A stretch of DNA of 7,315 bases from an uncultured Bacilli bacterium (GTDB lineage Bacteria > Bacillota_I > Bacilli_A > RFN20 > CAG-288), in assembly GCA_948525355.1 (NCBI GenBank), contig CAOSOP010000059.1, positions 1-7,315 on the forward strand, read 5' to 3'. The stretch's first letter is position 1; each line of letters opens with the position of its first letter. Position numbers and translations under genes: made by a program. Under the pieces are notes generated by a model. It saw only the letters and a list, made by a program, of their open reading frames with translations, ran no database searches and was not told the DNA's origin. Below, in pieces: positions 1 to 5,064 of the stretch.

Positions 1-73
1 GCCCCGCACCGAACCCTCCTCCTGCGCCTGCGGCTACGGATTCGGGTTCGGTGCGATAGGAGGTGGAGGCGAG
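1..73 (-). pseudogene. Start-less module cassette C0, 5' linker only (cut by window edge)
   Basis: On the minus strand this piece begins CTCGCC, like the other cassettes, and reads LASTSYRTEPESVAAG followed by a Gly-rich run. This matches the position and composition of the linker that opens cassettes C1-C4 (compare ESATPG and ESAAPG). No start codon lies in frame just upstream. The rest of the cassette is outside the window, so only the linker is seen. The DNA is strikingly GC-rich against AT-rich surroundings and contains a 12-bp perfect hairpin arm pair (5-16 with 44-55). The family assignment rests on boundary, frame and linker similarity only. Confidence 0.6.
5..55. repeat. GC-rich hairpin in C0 linker
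   Basis: CGCACCGAACCC (5-16) is perfectly complementary to GGGTTCGGTGCG (44-55), giving a 12-bp stem around a 27-nt GC-rich loop. There is no adjacent T-run in either orientation, so it is not a canonical terminator. It lies inside the translated linker of the cassette. Confidence 0.75.
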
Positions 74-140
74 TTATATTTTTATGTTTTAGTTGTATGA
101 AATTTTTAAAATAACAAGATTTATTTTGCGATAATGTGTC

Positions 141-542
141 TACGCCTTTTTGCATGTTGCTTTGGTACGAGTTTGGCCATTGGTTCGCATTTGGCGTAGT
201 TTCACCAGAATTTTCTAGCCATCTTTCTGATATTGTTACAGTGATTCCAAGATAAAGTTTTGGATTATATTTTGCGGTAGAAATCTGTTTTCCAAAGTAG
301 CACATATAGTACCCAAGTTTTGGAGTGTTCAACATGGAAACAATCTCTAAATTTGCTAATGGACTGATTCCTTTTATTATCTGTGGAAGACTATATACAT
401 AATTAACATCATTCCATGCAGATATTGTATGCCTTCCACCAGATGTGTAATTATATCTAAGCGGAGCACCACCACTGGATCCACTATTTCCATTGCCGGG
501 GGTTGCAGATTCGGTTTTGGCGTTGGCAGATGTTTGGGTGAG
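141..542 (-). pseudogene. Start-less module cassette C4 (silent copy)
   Basis: A 134-codon open frame on the minus strand starts at CTCACC and ends at QKGV, with no ATG/GTG/TTG start and ribosome binding site in front. The linker (about residues 1-25) contains ESATPG. The domain then shows APLRYNYT, AWND, LEIVSMLN, YNPKLYLG, NQWPNSYQ and QKG. Positions 162-543 are nearly identical to 1016-1397 (cassette C2), with five differences. Beyond NSYQ the two diverge (SNMQKGV here, ADQQKG there), which looks like a recombination breakpoint. I do not recognise the domain family. The lack of a start suggests a silent donor copy rather than an independently expressed gene; alternatives are a decaying gene or expression as part of a fusion after rearrangement. 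Confidence 0.65.
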
Positions 543-543
543 T
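162..543. repeat. 382-bp direct repeat, copy 1 (pairs with 1016-1397)
   Basis: Aligned without gaps at a constant offset of 854 bp, this stretch differs from 1016-1397 at only five positions (207, 277, 339, 406 and 462 in this copy). All five are transitions. On the coding (minus) strand three are synonymous and two change a residue (Thr/Ile in IS-T/I-AKYN; Val/Ala in WND-V/A-NY). The right boundary is one base past the cassette start GGGTGAG. Confidence 0.95.
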
Positions 544-551
544 CTGATTTT

Positions 552-962
552 TTACTCGCCTTTTTGCAACGTCTGTTGATAGCTTTGGGGCCAGCCGGAA
601 ATTTGGGTTGGATTTGAACCGCCGTTTGGAGAGTACCAAATCCATCGTGGAGAGAGTGTTTGAAGCGTACCGATATACACTTTTGGATAGTAATGTTGTA
701 CGCAATTTGTTGTGTCGAAAAAGTACATTGCATTGGCTGTTGATGGGAGGTTTAGAGTAGAAACAACTTCTAATCTCGAATTGGAGTTGCTTCCCAAATT
801 TAGCTGTAATTGACCATACGATACTCTGCTATCATTCCATGGTGAGAACATATGATATGTAGTATTGGTATATGCATAACGAAGCGGCGCTCCGCCTCCA
901 ACACCTACTCGTCCGCTGCCGGGGGCAGCGCTCTCGGCGGCGTTGTGGGCAGTGGTGGCGAG
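552..962 (-). pseudogene. Start-less module cassette C3 (silent copy)
   Basis: From CTCGCC at 962 the minus-strand frame runs 136 codons and ends QKGE followed by TAA. Immediately upstream are two in-frame TAA codons and no start codon, so no complete gene can be read. The linker has an ESAAPG motif and a Gly-rich tail. The domain shows GAPLRYAYT, PWND, RLEVVSTLN, YYPKVYIG, GWPQSYQ and QKGE, aligning with C1, C2 and C4 but with much sequence change between anchors. The internal ATG at 851 would remove the linker and the conserved PLRY block and has no clear ribosome binding site. The ends carry a 6-bp inverted match (CTCGCC at 555-560, GGCGAG at 957-962). Confidence 0.65.
913..929. repeat. 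Hairpin core in C3 linker
   Basis: CGCTGCC and GGCAGCG form a perfect 7-bp stem around a GGG loop. Further, interrupted complementarity extends outward through the GC-rich linker (for example CAAC against GTTG). It occupies the same place in the cassette as the stronger hairpins of C0 and C1. Confidence 0.55.
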
Positions 963-994
963 AAAATAGATTTATTAAAAATTGTTTATTTTTA

Positions 995-1396
995 CTATCC
1001 TTTTTGCTGGTCCGCTTGGTACGAGTTTGGCCATTGGTTCGCATTTGGCGTAGTTTCACCGGAATTTTCTAGCCATCTTTCTGATATTGTTACAGTGATT
1101 CCAAGATAAAGTTTTGGATTATATTTTGCGATAGAAATCTGTTTTCCAAAGTAGCACATATAGTACCCAAGTTTTGGAGTGTTCAACATGGAGACAATCT
1201 CTAAATTTGCTAATGGACTGATTCCTTTTATTATCTGTGGAAGACTATATACATAATTAGCATCATTCCATGCAGATATTGTATGCCTTCCACCAGATGT
1301 GTAATTATATCTAAGTGGAGCACCACCACTGGATCCACTATTTCCATTGCCGGGGGTTGCAGATTCGGTTTTGGCGTTGGCAGATGTTTGGGTGAG
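995..1396 (-). pseudogene. Start-less module cassette C2 (silent copy)
   Basis: From CTCACC at 1396 the minus-strand frame runs 133 codons to QQKG followed by TAG (995-997). A TAA sits directly before the CTC codon in frame, so there is no start. The content is linker with ESATPG, then APLRYNYT, AWNDANY, LEIVSMLN, YNPKLYLG, NQWPNSYQ and QKG. It is a near copy of C4 apart from the last few codons and the flanking spacer, so one was probably produced from the other by recent duplication or gene conversion. The function of the domain is not recognised; the abundant Tyr, Trp, Asn and Ser would fit an exported or surface protein, but this is only a guess from composition. Confidence 0.65.
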
Positions 1397-1397
1397 T
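1016..1397. repeat. 382-bp direct repeat, copy 2 (pairs with 162-543)
   Basis: Second copy of the near-perfect repeat shared by cassettes C2 and C4, ungapped, with five transition differences (1061, 1131, 1193, 1260, 1316). It covers the module from NSYQ back to the cassette start; the spacer DNA on either side is unrelated. Confidence 0.95.
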
Positions 1398-1457
1398 TAT
1401 ATTTGTTAGCATTAGCATAGAATAGATGTGTCCGATAAGACTTGCTTTTATTATTCT

Positions 1458-1862
1458 TTCGCCTTTTTGCGAGTTACTCTGATATGAGTTGGGCCATTGA
1501 TTTGGGTCGATTTTTGAAGCGTATTCGGGGTCATATAACCAGGTTACCGAAGCGGTTTGTATAGTACCTAAATAGAGTTTGGGATTGTATTTATTGATAC
1601 AAAAGGCCGACTGATAGAAGTACATATTAATAGCCTGCGATAAGAGGTTTAGCGAAGAAACAACTTCTAAATTAGAAATAAAGTTGTTTCCAGAATTAAG
1701 CTGTGCTATAGCGTATGTGTATTTAGATTCATTCCATGTAGATAGGCCACAAAATCCACTCGCCGTAAAGTTATAGCGTGCAGGCACCCCATCTCCTACG
1801 CCACCATCTTCACTCGCCCCGAAGGGGGCTCGCTCGATGGTGGCGTAGGAGGATGGGGTGAG
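1458..1862 (-). pseudogene. Start-less module cassette C1 (silent copy, next to lemA-like gene)
   Basis: The frame from CTCACC at 1862 runs 135 codons to QKGE. After that it continues without a stop into the spacer and out of frame into the next cassette, ending near 1338. No ATG lies in frame upstream; the only possible initiator is a TTG at 1919 inside the neighbouring gene, without a ribosome binding site. The linker is divergent but Gly-rich. The domain shows GVPARYNFT, TWNES, NLEVVSSLNL, YNPKLYLG, NQWPNSYQ and QKGE. The linker DNA is an almost perfect long hairpin (1785-1860). The cassette starts 4 bp after the stop of the lemA-like gene. Confidence 0.65.
1785..1860. repeat. Long GC-rich hairpin with single-base bulge in C1 linker
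   Basis: The outer stem CACCCCATC (1785-1793) pairs with GATGGGGTG (1852-1860). G1851 is unpaired. The inner stem TCCTACGCCACCATC (1794-1808) pairs perfectly with 1836-1850. A further small stem GCCCC (1816-1820) with GGGGC (1825-1829) sits in the loop. In total 24 stem pairs are interrupted by one bulged G. No T-run follows on either strand. The sequence is also translated in frame as the cassette linker, so the two arms encode different peptides. Confidence 0.9.
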
Positions 1863-1866
1863 AAAT

Positions 1867-2394
1867 CTAAAGTATTGTGTACTGTTTCTTATGAGCAAAG
1901 TAGAAGAATGGTTTGGCAAATATAAACTTTTTTAGTGCATTATATCGCATTGCTTTTTTATTGTATTCTAAAGATTTACTTTCTAATTCTTCAAATGATG
2001 ATGAAGCATCAATACTATCCTTTAGATTTTGTGATGGCAAAATCTTTTCGCTCGCAATGTCTTTTTTTATTAGAATAAGAATAGTTTTTTGTATGAAGAC
2101 AAGCGTTGATATATCTTTAGCAAGTGTTAGTTGATCTATGTATGGTGTGAAGTCTATAAGTGGAGTTTCATATTCTTCTAAAAATGATTTTAATAGGGAA
2201 TCTACATCTTTAGTTTTTTTATAGATTAGTTCGTTTAAAGGATCTAGAAGCGCGTTAACTTTTTTTTCTAATGGTAAACTGCATAAAAAAACGATAAGGC
2301 CTATAAGAAGGTTTATTATAATAACACCTACAATTGCTAGAGCGATAATAACCCAATCGATATTGGATTCTGATAGGATATTTGTTTTAATCAT
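1867..2394 (-). CDS. LemA-like membrane-anchored protein
   Basis: This 175-residue protein has an N-terminal transmembrane helix (about residues 14-40, rich in Ile, Val and Leu) followed by a charged, mostly helical region. The C-terminal block has the spacing LEYNKKAMRYN and then AKPFFYF, reminiscent of the YN...YN...P...F pattern at the end of LemA-family proteins. The size fits that family (about 180-190 residues). LemA proteins are membrane-anchored helical-bundle proteins of poorly defined role. The ATG at 2394 has no Shine-Dalgarno sequence, and a -10-like TATACT ends 6 bp before it, so leaderless expression is possible. It is divergent from the sigma factor gene. Its stop codon lies 4 bp from cassette C1. 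The family call is by pattern only; a generic coiled membrane protein is the alternative. Confidence 0.55.
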   Translation of the reverse strand: MIKTNILSESNIDWVIIALAIVGVIIINLLIGLIVFLCSLPLEKKVNALLDPLNELIYKKTKDVDSLLKSFLEEYETPLIDFTPYIDQLTLAKDISTLVFIQKTILILIKKDIASEKILPSQNLKDSIDASSSFEELESKSLEYNKKAMRYNALKKFIFAKPFFYFAHKKQYTIL

Positions 2395-2400
2395 GTAATA

Positions 2401-2409
2401 AGTATAACA
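2401..2409 (-). promoter_or_regulatory. Extended -10 promoter element for lemA-like gene
   Basis: On the minus strand TGTTATACT gives a TGn extended -10 with hexamer TATACT at 2406-2401. The expected transcription start would fall at or next to the ATG at 2394, implying little or no leader. There is no good -35 at 17 bp (TTTCAA). Confidence 0.4.
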
Positions 2410-2548
2410 AAAATAGATGCAATTTGAAATAATAATAAAAAGATGGTATCTTTGAGTTTACTGACACATTTTTTATACATTAGTAGGTGTATATATAAGA
2501 GAAAATTTTCCTATTACCATTATTTTGATAAATTTATAAAAATGCTTT

Positions 2549-2566
2549 AAGTTTGAAAACAAACTT
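2549..2566. promoter_or_regulatory. Perfect 7-bp inverted repeat, candidate operator
   Basis: AAGTTTG, a spacer of AAAA, then CAAACTT. It lies immediately upstream of, and overlaps by one base, the extended -10 of the sigma factor gene, where a bound dimer would block or modulate RNA polymerase. No regulator is identified in the window; autoregulation is only a possibility. Confidence 0.45.
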
Positions 2567-2574
2567 GTTATAAT
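2566..2574 (+). promoter_or_regulatory. Extended -10 promoter of the ECF sigma factor gene
   Basis: TGTTATAAT is a perfect TGn extended -10 with TATAAT at 2569-2574. The 17-bp-spaced -35 position (2546-2551, TTTAAG) is poor, as is common for extended -10 promoters. The predicted transcription start near 2581 gives a leader of about 37 nt. Confidence 0.6.
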
Positions 2575-2617
2575 GAGTTAAGTAAGCATTGGTTTAAGGA
2601 GATGCAGGTAGTAGTAA

Positions 2618-3199
2618 ATGAAAAGTATTAAAGAAAGATTAGAAAGCAAAGATAGAACTGTAATTGAAAGAATTTACATGAAATATTCCAAAGATTTGTT
2701 TTATTTTGCATATTCTTTATGTAATAATCAGGACTTAGCACAAGATATCGTTGACCAAGCTTTTGAAAGATGGATTTATAAAGCACCAAATATAGATGAT
2801 GATGACATGATCTTTCATTATTTATTGAAGATTGAAAGAAATCTAATTTATGACTATAACAAGGAAAGAAAACATTATTATTTCTTTAGAACTGATGAAG
2901 AATATGATTCAGCGATGGAAAATATTGCTGATCCTGACTCTTTAAAGGAAAAAGAAGATGGTAGTTTTATTGAATTCTTGCAATCTGTTTTATCAGTTGA
3001 AGATTATATGCTCTTATACTACCACGATGTTTATGAATATGATTTTAAAAGAATTGCTGAAATATATTGTTTAACTCCGCGTCAAGTTCGTTATCGCTAT
3101 AAAAAGATAGTTGCTAAAGTTAGGAAATTATATGCAGAACGAATGGGAAACGGAAATCCCTATTATAAGCAAATTATTGAAAAAGAAAATTCGAAATAG
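2618..3199 (+). CDS. ECF-type RNA polymerase sigma factor
   Basis: This 193-residue protein has the two-domain layout of group 4 (extracytoplasmic function) sigma factors. A sigma-2 region spans about residues 17-85 (ERIYMKYSKDLFYFAYSLC, then DLAQDIVDQAFERW, the DxxQ/E-xxF-xxxW pattern of region 2.2). A sigma-4 region spans about residues 125-172, with a helix-turn-helix at FKRIAEIYCLTPRQVRYRY. The acidic linker between them (about 95-117) is typical. Length is normal for the family. The start at 2618 is taken because it begins the conserved frame; TAAGGAG at 2595-2601 is somewhat far (16 nt), with AGGT at 2606 a closer alternative. No anti-sigma factor gene is adjacent; the next gene is a spore-coat-like gene. 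It would redirect RNA polymerase to a small regulon whose promoters I cannot identify. Confidence 0.85.
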   Translation: MKSIKERLESKDRTVIERIYMKYSKDLFYFAYSLCNNQDLAQDIVDQAFERWIYKAPNIDDDDMIFHYLLKIERNLIYDYNKERKHYYFFRTDEEYDSAMENIADPDSLKEKEDGSFIEFLQSVLSVEDYMLLYYHDVYEYDFKRIAEIYCLTPRQVRYRYKKIVAKVRKLYAERMGNGNPYYKQIIEKENSK

Positions 3200-3221
3200 T
3201 TTAAGATTTAAACTTATTTTT
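3198..3221 (+). terminator. Weak AT-rich hairpin with T-run after the sigma factor gene
   Basis: AGTTTAA (3198-3204) pairs with TTAAACT (3208-3214) around a 3-nt loop and is followed by TATTTTTG. The stem overlaps the TAG stop codon and contains only one G-C pair, so termination may be partial. Confidence 0.4.
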
Positions 3222-3233
3222 GCATGGGCGAAG

Positions 3234-3262
3234 TAATCATTTTTAAGGACCTAACATATATA
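3234..3262 (+). promoter_or_regulatory. Possible mother-cell sigma-type promoter before the gerQ-like gene
   Basis: TAATCAT (3234-3240), a 14-bp spacer, then CATATATA (3255-3262) partly matches the sigma-E style arrangement (KMATATT, 14-15 bp, CATACAHT). Several positions are off, and AT-rich DNA produces such matches easily. It is mentioned because the downstream gene looks like a coat protein. It could equally be no promoter at all. Confidence 0.25.
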
Positions 3263-3286
3263 TAGATAGAAGAGAGGTATATTCTA

Positions 3287-3700
3287 ATGCAACAACCACC
3301 AAATTACTTTGGTAATTCCTATCCAAACGGTCCTACAATGTCACAACAGCAAGGCTCCTACCCAGAATCATCACCATATATGGGTTCTAAAGACTATCCA
3401 CAGCCACAAAGAGCAAGTAATAACGATAACCCACCACCAGCAAATCAAAATACAGTAGATAATGATCCTTCACTACAAGTTTTCCCACTAGAAGGAATGG
3501 AAGAAAGAGAAATTACTATTTATGCTACTTTCCCAGATTCTGTAAAATGGCATGATAAAGTATTCACTGGATACTTATTATCCAGAAGCAATGAAGCCTT
3601 GACTATTTTAGACAAGGAAACCAAAAAGTTCGTAAGCATTGTTTCAGTCTATATTAACTATGTTGAAACAAAAAGCAAAGAGATTTCTTACCCATACTAA
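3287..3700 (+). CDS. GerQ-like spore coat protein
   Basis: This 137-residue protein has a disordered N-terminal half (1-60) very rich in Gln, Asn, Pro, Ser and Tyr. A compact domain (about 64-132) follows: FPLEGMEEREITIYATF, KWHDKVFTGYLLSR, ALTILDKETKKF, VSVYINYVE. This order of a vYmTF-like strand, a W-x-x-K-V-F-x-G turn, a D-x-x-T-x-K turn and a final Y-x-N/D-Y-V strand matches the GerQ coat protein of Bacillus, which has a similar low-complexity N-terminus and is cross-linked by transglutaminase in the spore coat. The ribosome binding site AGAGAGG (3271-3277) is 9 nt before the ATG. A strong hairpin terminator follows. The Gln-rich tail could be a cross-linking substrate, but that is inference. 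The assignment is by remembered family pattern and the domain is divergent. Confidence 0.6.
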   Translation: MQQPPNYFGNSYPNGPTMSQQQGSYPESSPYMGSKDYPQPQRASNNDNPPPANQNTVDNDPSLQVFPLEGMEEREITIYATFPDSVKWHDKVFTGYLLSRSNEALTILDKETKKFVSIVSVYINYVETKSKEISYPY

Positions 3701-3715
3701 TTAGAATTATGATGG

Positions 3716-3749
3716 AGGATGAAGCCTAGATATTAGACTTCATCCTTTT
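3716..3749 (+). terminator. Hairpin terminator after gerQ-like gene, also first stem of RNA element copy A
   Basis: AGGATGAAG (3716-3724) pairs with CTTCATCCT (3738-3746), continuing inward as CTA/TAG after one mismatch, and is followed by TTTTA. It has terminator form. The equivalent hairpin of copy B (3966-3992) is not followed by a T-run, so this stem may instead belong to the repeated element. Confidence 0.6.
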
Positions 3750-3882
3750 AGGTAGTATGGGTGCTTTACTAGGATACGATGGACCATAACGTACTACCCA
3801 CCATCATGGTTGGAAGGTGTAATTTAACCTTCCAATAACATAACGATTTAGTTTTACAAAAGTGACAAAAAATTTATTATTT
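3716..3882 (+). ncRNA. Structured RNA-like element, copy A
   Basis: This is the first of two related elements in the gene-free stretch 3701-4416. In order it has hairpin P0 (3716-3746); stem P1, GGTAGTA (3751-3757) with TACTACC (3792-3798), enclosing the conserved core GCTTTACTAGGA, GATGGACCATAA; and hairpin P3 (3810-3818 with 3827-3835, 9 bp). Conserved tails ATAACGATTTA and TGACAAAAAA follow. GATGG (3778-3782) inside P1 can pair with CCATC (3801-3805) outside it, a possible pseudoknot. Compared with copy B, stems change in compensating pairs while the core stays fixed. There is no ORF of note. I do not recognise the class. Orientation is assigned from the direction of the upstream gene and is not certain. 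Confidence 0.6.
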
Positions 3883-3965
3883 TTTTAATTAATATAAAAT
3901 TAAAGGAAAAAAGACCTATATAGTAAATATGATGTATATAAAAAAATATCTTATTATGTATAAAA

Positions 3966-4121
3966 AAGGATAGAACATCACATTCTATCCTTGGTAGTGT
4001 ATTTATGCTTGCTTTACTAGGACAGATGGACCATAATGCACTACCACCATTATGATTCAGAAGGTTTTATAAATAACCTTCTAATAATATAACGATTTAA
4101 CAAGGTTAAAATGACAAAAAA
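3966..4121 (+). ncRNA. Structured RNA-like element, copy B
   Basis: Second copy, about 240 bp after copy A. P0: AAGGATAGAA (3966-3975) with TTCTATCCTT (3983-3992), loop CATCACA. P1: GGTAGTG (3993-3999) with CACTACC (4039-4045), around the same core GCTTTACTAGGA and GATGGACCATAA. P3: AGAAGGTT (4059-4066) with AACCTTCT (4075-4082). The tails ATAACGATTTA (4089-4099) and TGACAAAAAA (4112-4121) are the same as in copy A. Relative to copy A, P0 differs at several paired positions, P1 at one pair (A-T to G-C) and P3 at one pair (G-C to A-T), all preserving pairing. The GATGG partner becomes CCATT, keeping a G-U pair. This pattern indicates selection on RNA (or single-stranded DNA) structure. Confidence 0.6.
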
Positions 4122-4416
4122 AAAATAAAAATTTATAAATATACAATGATGATGAAGTATGATATTTTATTGGCTTATCCCTTTTTTAAAGTCGATTAGT
4201 AAAAACTATATAATAATTTATTTGATGTATTTTAGCCATTTTAAAATTTTTTAATAACTTATATACTTACTTTTACCTAGTAAAATATAATGATAATGCA
4301 ATGAATAATAGTTTATCTATTAATATTTAATTAAGAAAAAATAAATTTGGTTAATAAATTTATAAAATTGTATTTATTTTATTTTGACTATGTGTTAAAC
4401 TAATTTCGAAAGAAAT
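4122..4416. other. AT-rich intergenic stretch, no gene seen
   Basis: Very AT-rich DNA without a credible ORF. Visible items are a TTTTAC-CTA-GTAAAA hairpin (4271-4285) directly followed by a -10-like TATAAT at 4286-4291 with a poor -35, which could start the downstream two-gene transcript with a leader of about 120 nt, and an isolated TTGACT at 4384-4389 that lacks a well-placed -10. Confidence 0.4.
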
Positions 4417-5064
4417 ATGATTTTTAGTGATATTATGGTAAATTCAATAAGCTCATCTAATGAACTGGTTACAGAAGTTCGAAAGTTACTTAGGACCAAT
4501 CCAATCAATCCTTTGTCAAAGAAGGTTGAAATTTTTGGATTTGAACCTCCATTCGTTGATTTTTTAATCGACTTTGATTTTGAAGAAGATTCAGTTTATG
4601 ACTGGTATTCTTACTTCGTATATCAAGCTACCTTAGGGAATTTTGATTATGAATACTTCTATCGAATAAGAATATTGTTTGATGCATTATTAAAAAAAGA
4701 TAATTTGGATTTGCTTTATTATCTTGGACTTGTCGTTTGTAGAAGTGATGAATATTGTGGATTGAGAATTTTAGAGCTAGCTGCTAATAATGATTGCATT
4801 CCTGCTTTATTAAAACTTTTAAATCATTATTGTTACAATAGTTACGACAGAAGTATGGTAAGAGCACTCTCTTATGCTCGCTCTTTAGCAAAACTAGGAT
4901 ATACTATTGCATTATTTACTATTGGATATTTAACAGATATTGGATATGGTGGAGCAAAGCCTAATAGAGATTCAGCTATAAAGATTATGGAAGAAGCTAG
5001 CGAATATGGCTCTGAAGTTGCTAGAGAATGGTTATTAAGGAATAGAAATAGGAATGTAGATTAA
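4417..5064 (+). CDS. Sel1-repeat (TPR-like) protein
   Basis: This 215-residue protein has no signal peptide or membrane segment. The C-terminal half shows Sel1-like helical repeats: ALSYARSLAKLGYTIALFTIGYL at 150-172, then a G-Y-G-G-A-K-P-N-R-D-S-A loop, then IKIMEEASEYGSEVAREWLL at 188-207. This is the A-A-x-x-G-x-x-x-A-x-x-x-L-G pattern with the G-x-G-V-x-x-D-x-x-K-A turn in altered form. A weaker repeat may lie at 95-133 (LYYLGLVVC, GLRILELAANNDCIPALLKLL). The N-terminal 90 residues are acidic and aromatic and unrecognised. Such repeats usually mediate protein-protein contacts; no partner is evident. The start at 4417 has only a weak GAAAG upstream; a second ATG at 4435 is no better. Its stop overlaps the next start as TAATG, so the two genes are likely co-translated. 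Confidence 0.65.
   Translation: MIFSDIMVNSISSSNELVTEVRKLLRTNPINPLSKKVEIFGFEPPFVDFLIDFDFEEDSVYDWYSYFVYQATLGNFDYEYFYRIRILFDALLKKDNLDLLYYLGLVVCRSDEYCGLRILELAANNDCIPALLKLLNHYCYNSYDRSMVRALSYARSLAKLGYTIALFTIGYLTDIGYGGAKPNRDSAIKIMEEASEYGSEVAREWLLRNRNRNVD

Noticed and set aside
713..719. A perfect 0A box TGTCGAA
   Set aside because: It lies inside the coding frame of cassette C3, is single and has no promoter nearby, so it is probably chance.
377..1109. Other short ORFs over the cassette array in both directions
   Set aside because: They are out-of-frame shadows of the conserved module frame, starting or ending at arbitrary points across boundaries.
1785..1860. The C1 hairpin as a transcription terminator for the lemA-like gene
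   Set aside because: No T-run follows on the minus strand and the stem is translated in frame as the cassette linker; it may still slow polymerase.
1..1862. Integron cassette array with attC sites
   Set aside because: Hairpins are present, but the RYYYAAC and GTTRRRY core sites are absent, the hairpins are inside coding frames, cassettes are homologous partial genes, and no integrase is in the window.
1..1862. CRISPR array or diversity-generating retroelement
   Set aside because: Repeats are hundreds of bases long and coding, not short spaced repeats. No reverse transcriptase is present and the differences between C2 and C4 are not adenine-biased at clustered sites.
1338..1919. A 193-residue minus-strand ORF taken as a complete gene
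   Set aside because: It begins at a TTG inside the lemA-like gene without a ribosome binding site and runs out of frame into the next cassette; only 1458-1862 is the conserved module.
3716..4121. Known riboswitch classes (purine, c-di-GMP, c-di-AMP, fluoride, T-box)
   Set aside because: None of their signature core sequences is recognisable, and the distance from copy B to the next start (about 295 bp) is long for a cis-acting switch.
3716..4121. Paired elements as a miniature transposon or insertion sequence
   Set aside because: No terminal inverted repeats or target-site duplications are visible; conservation follows internal stems and loops rather than ends.
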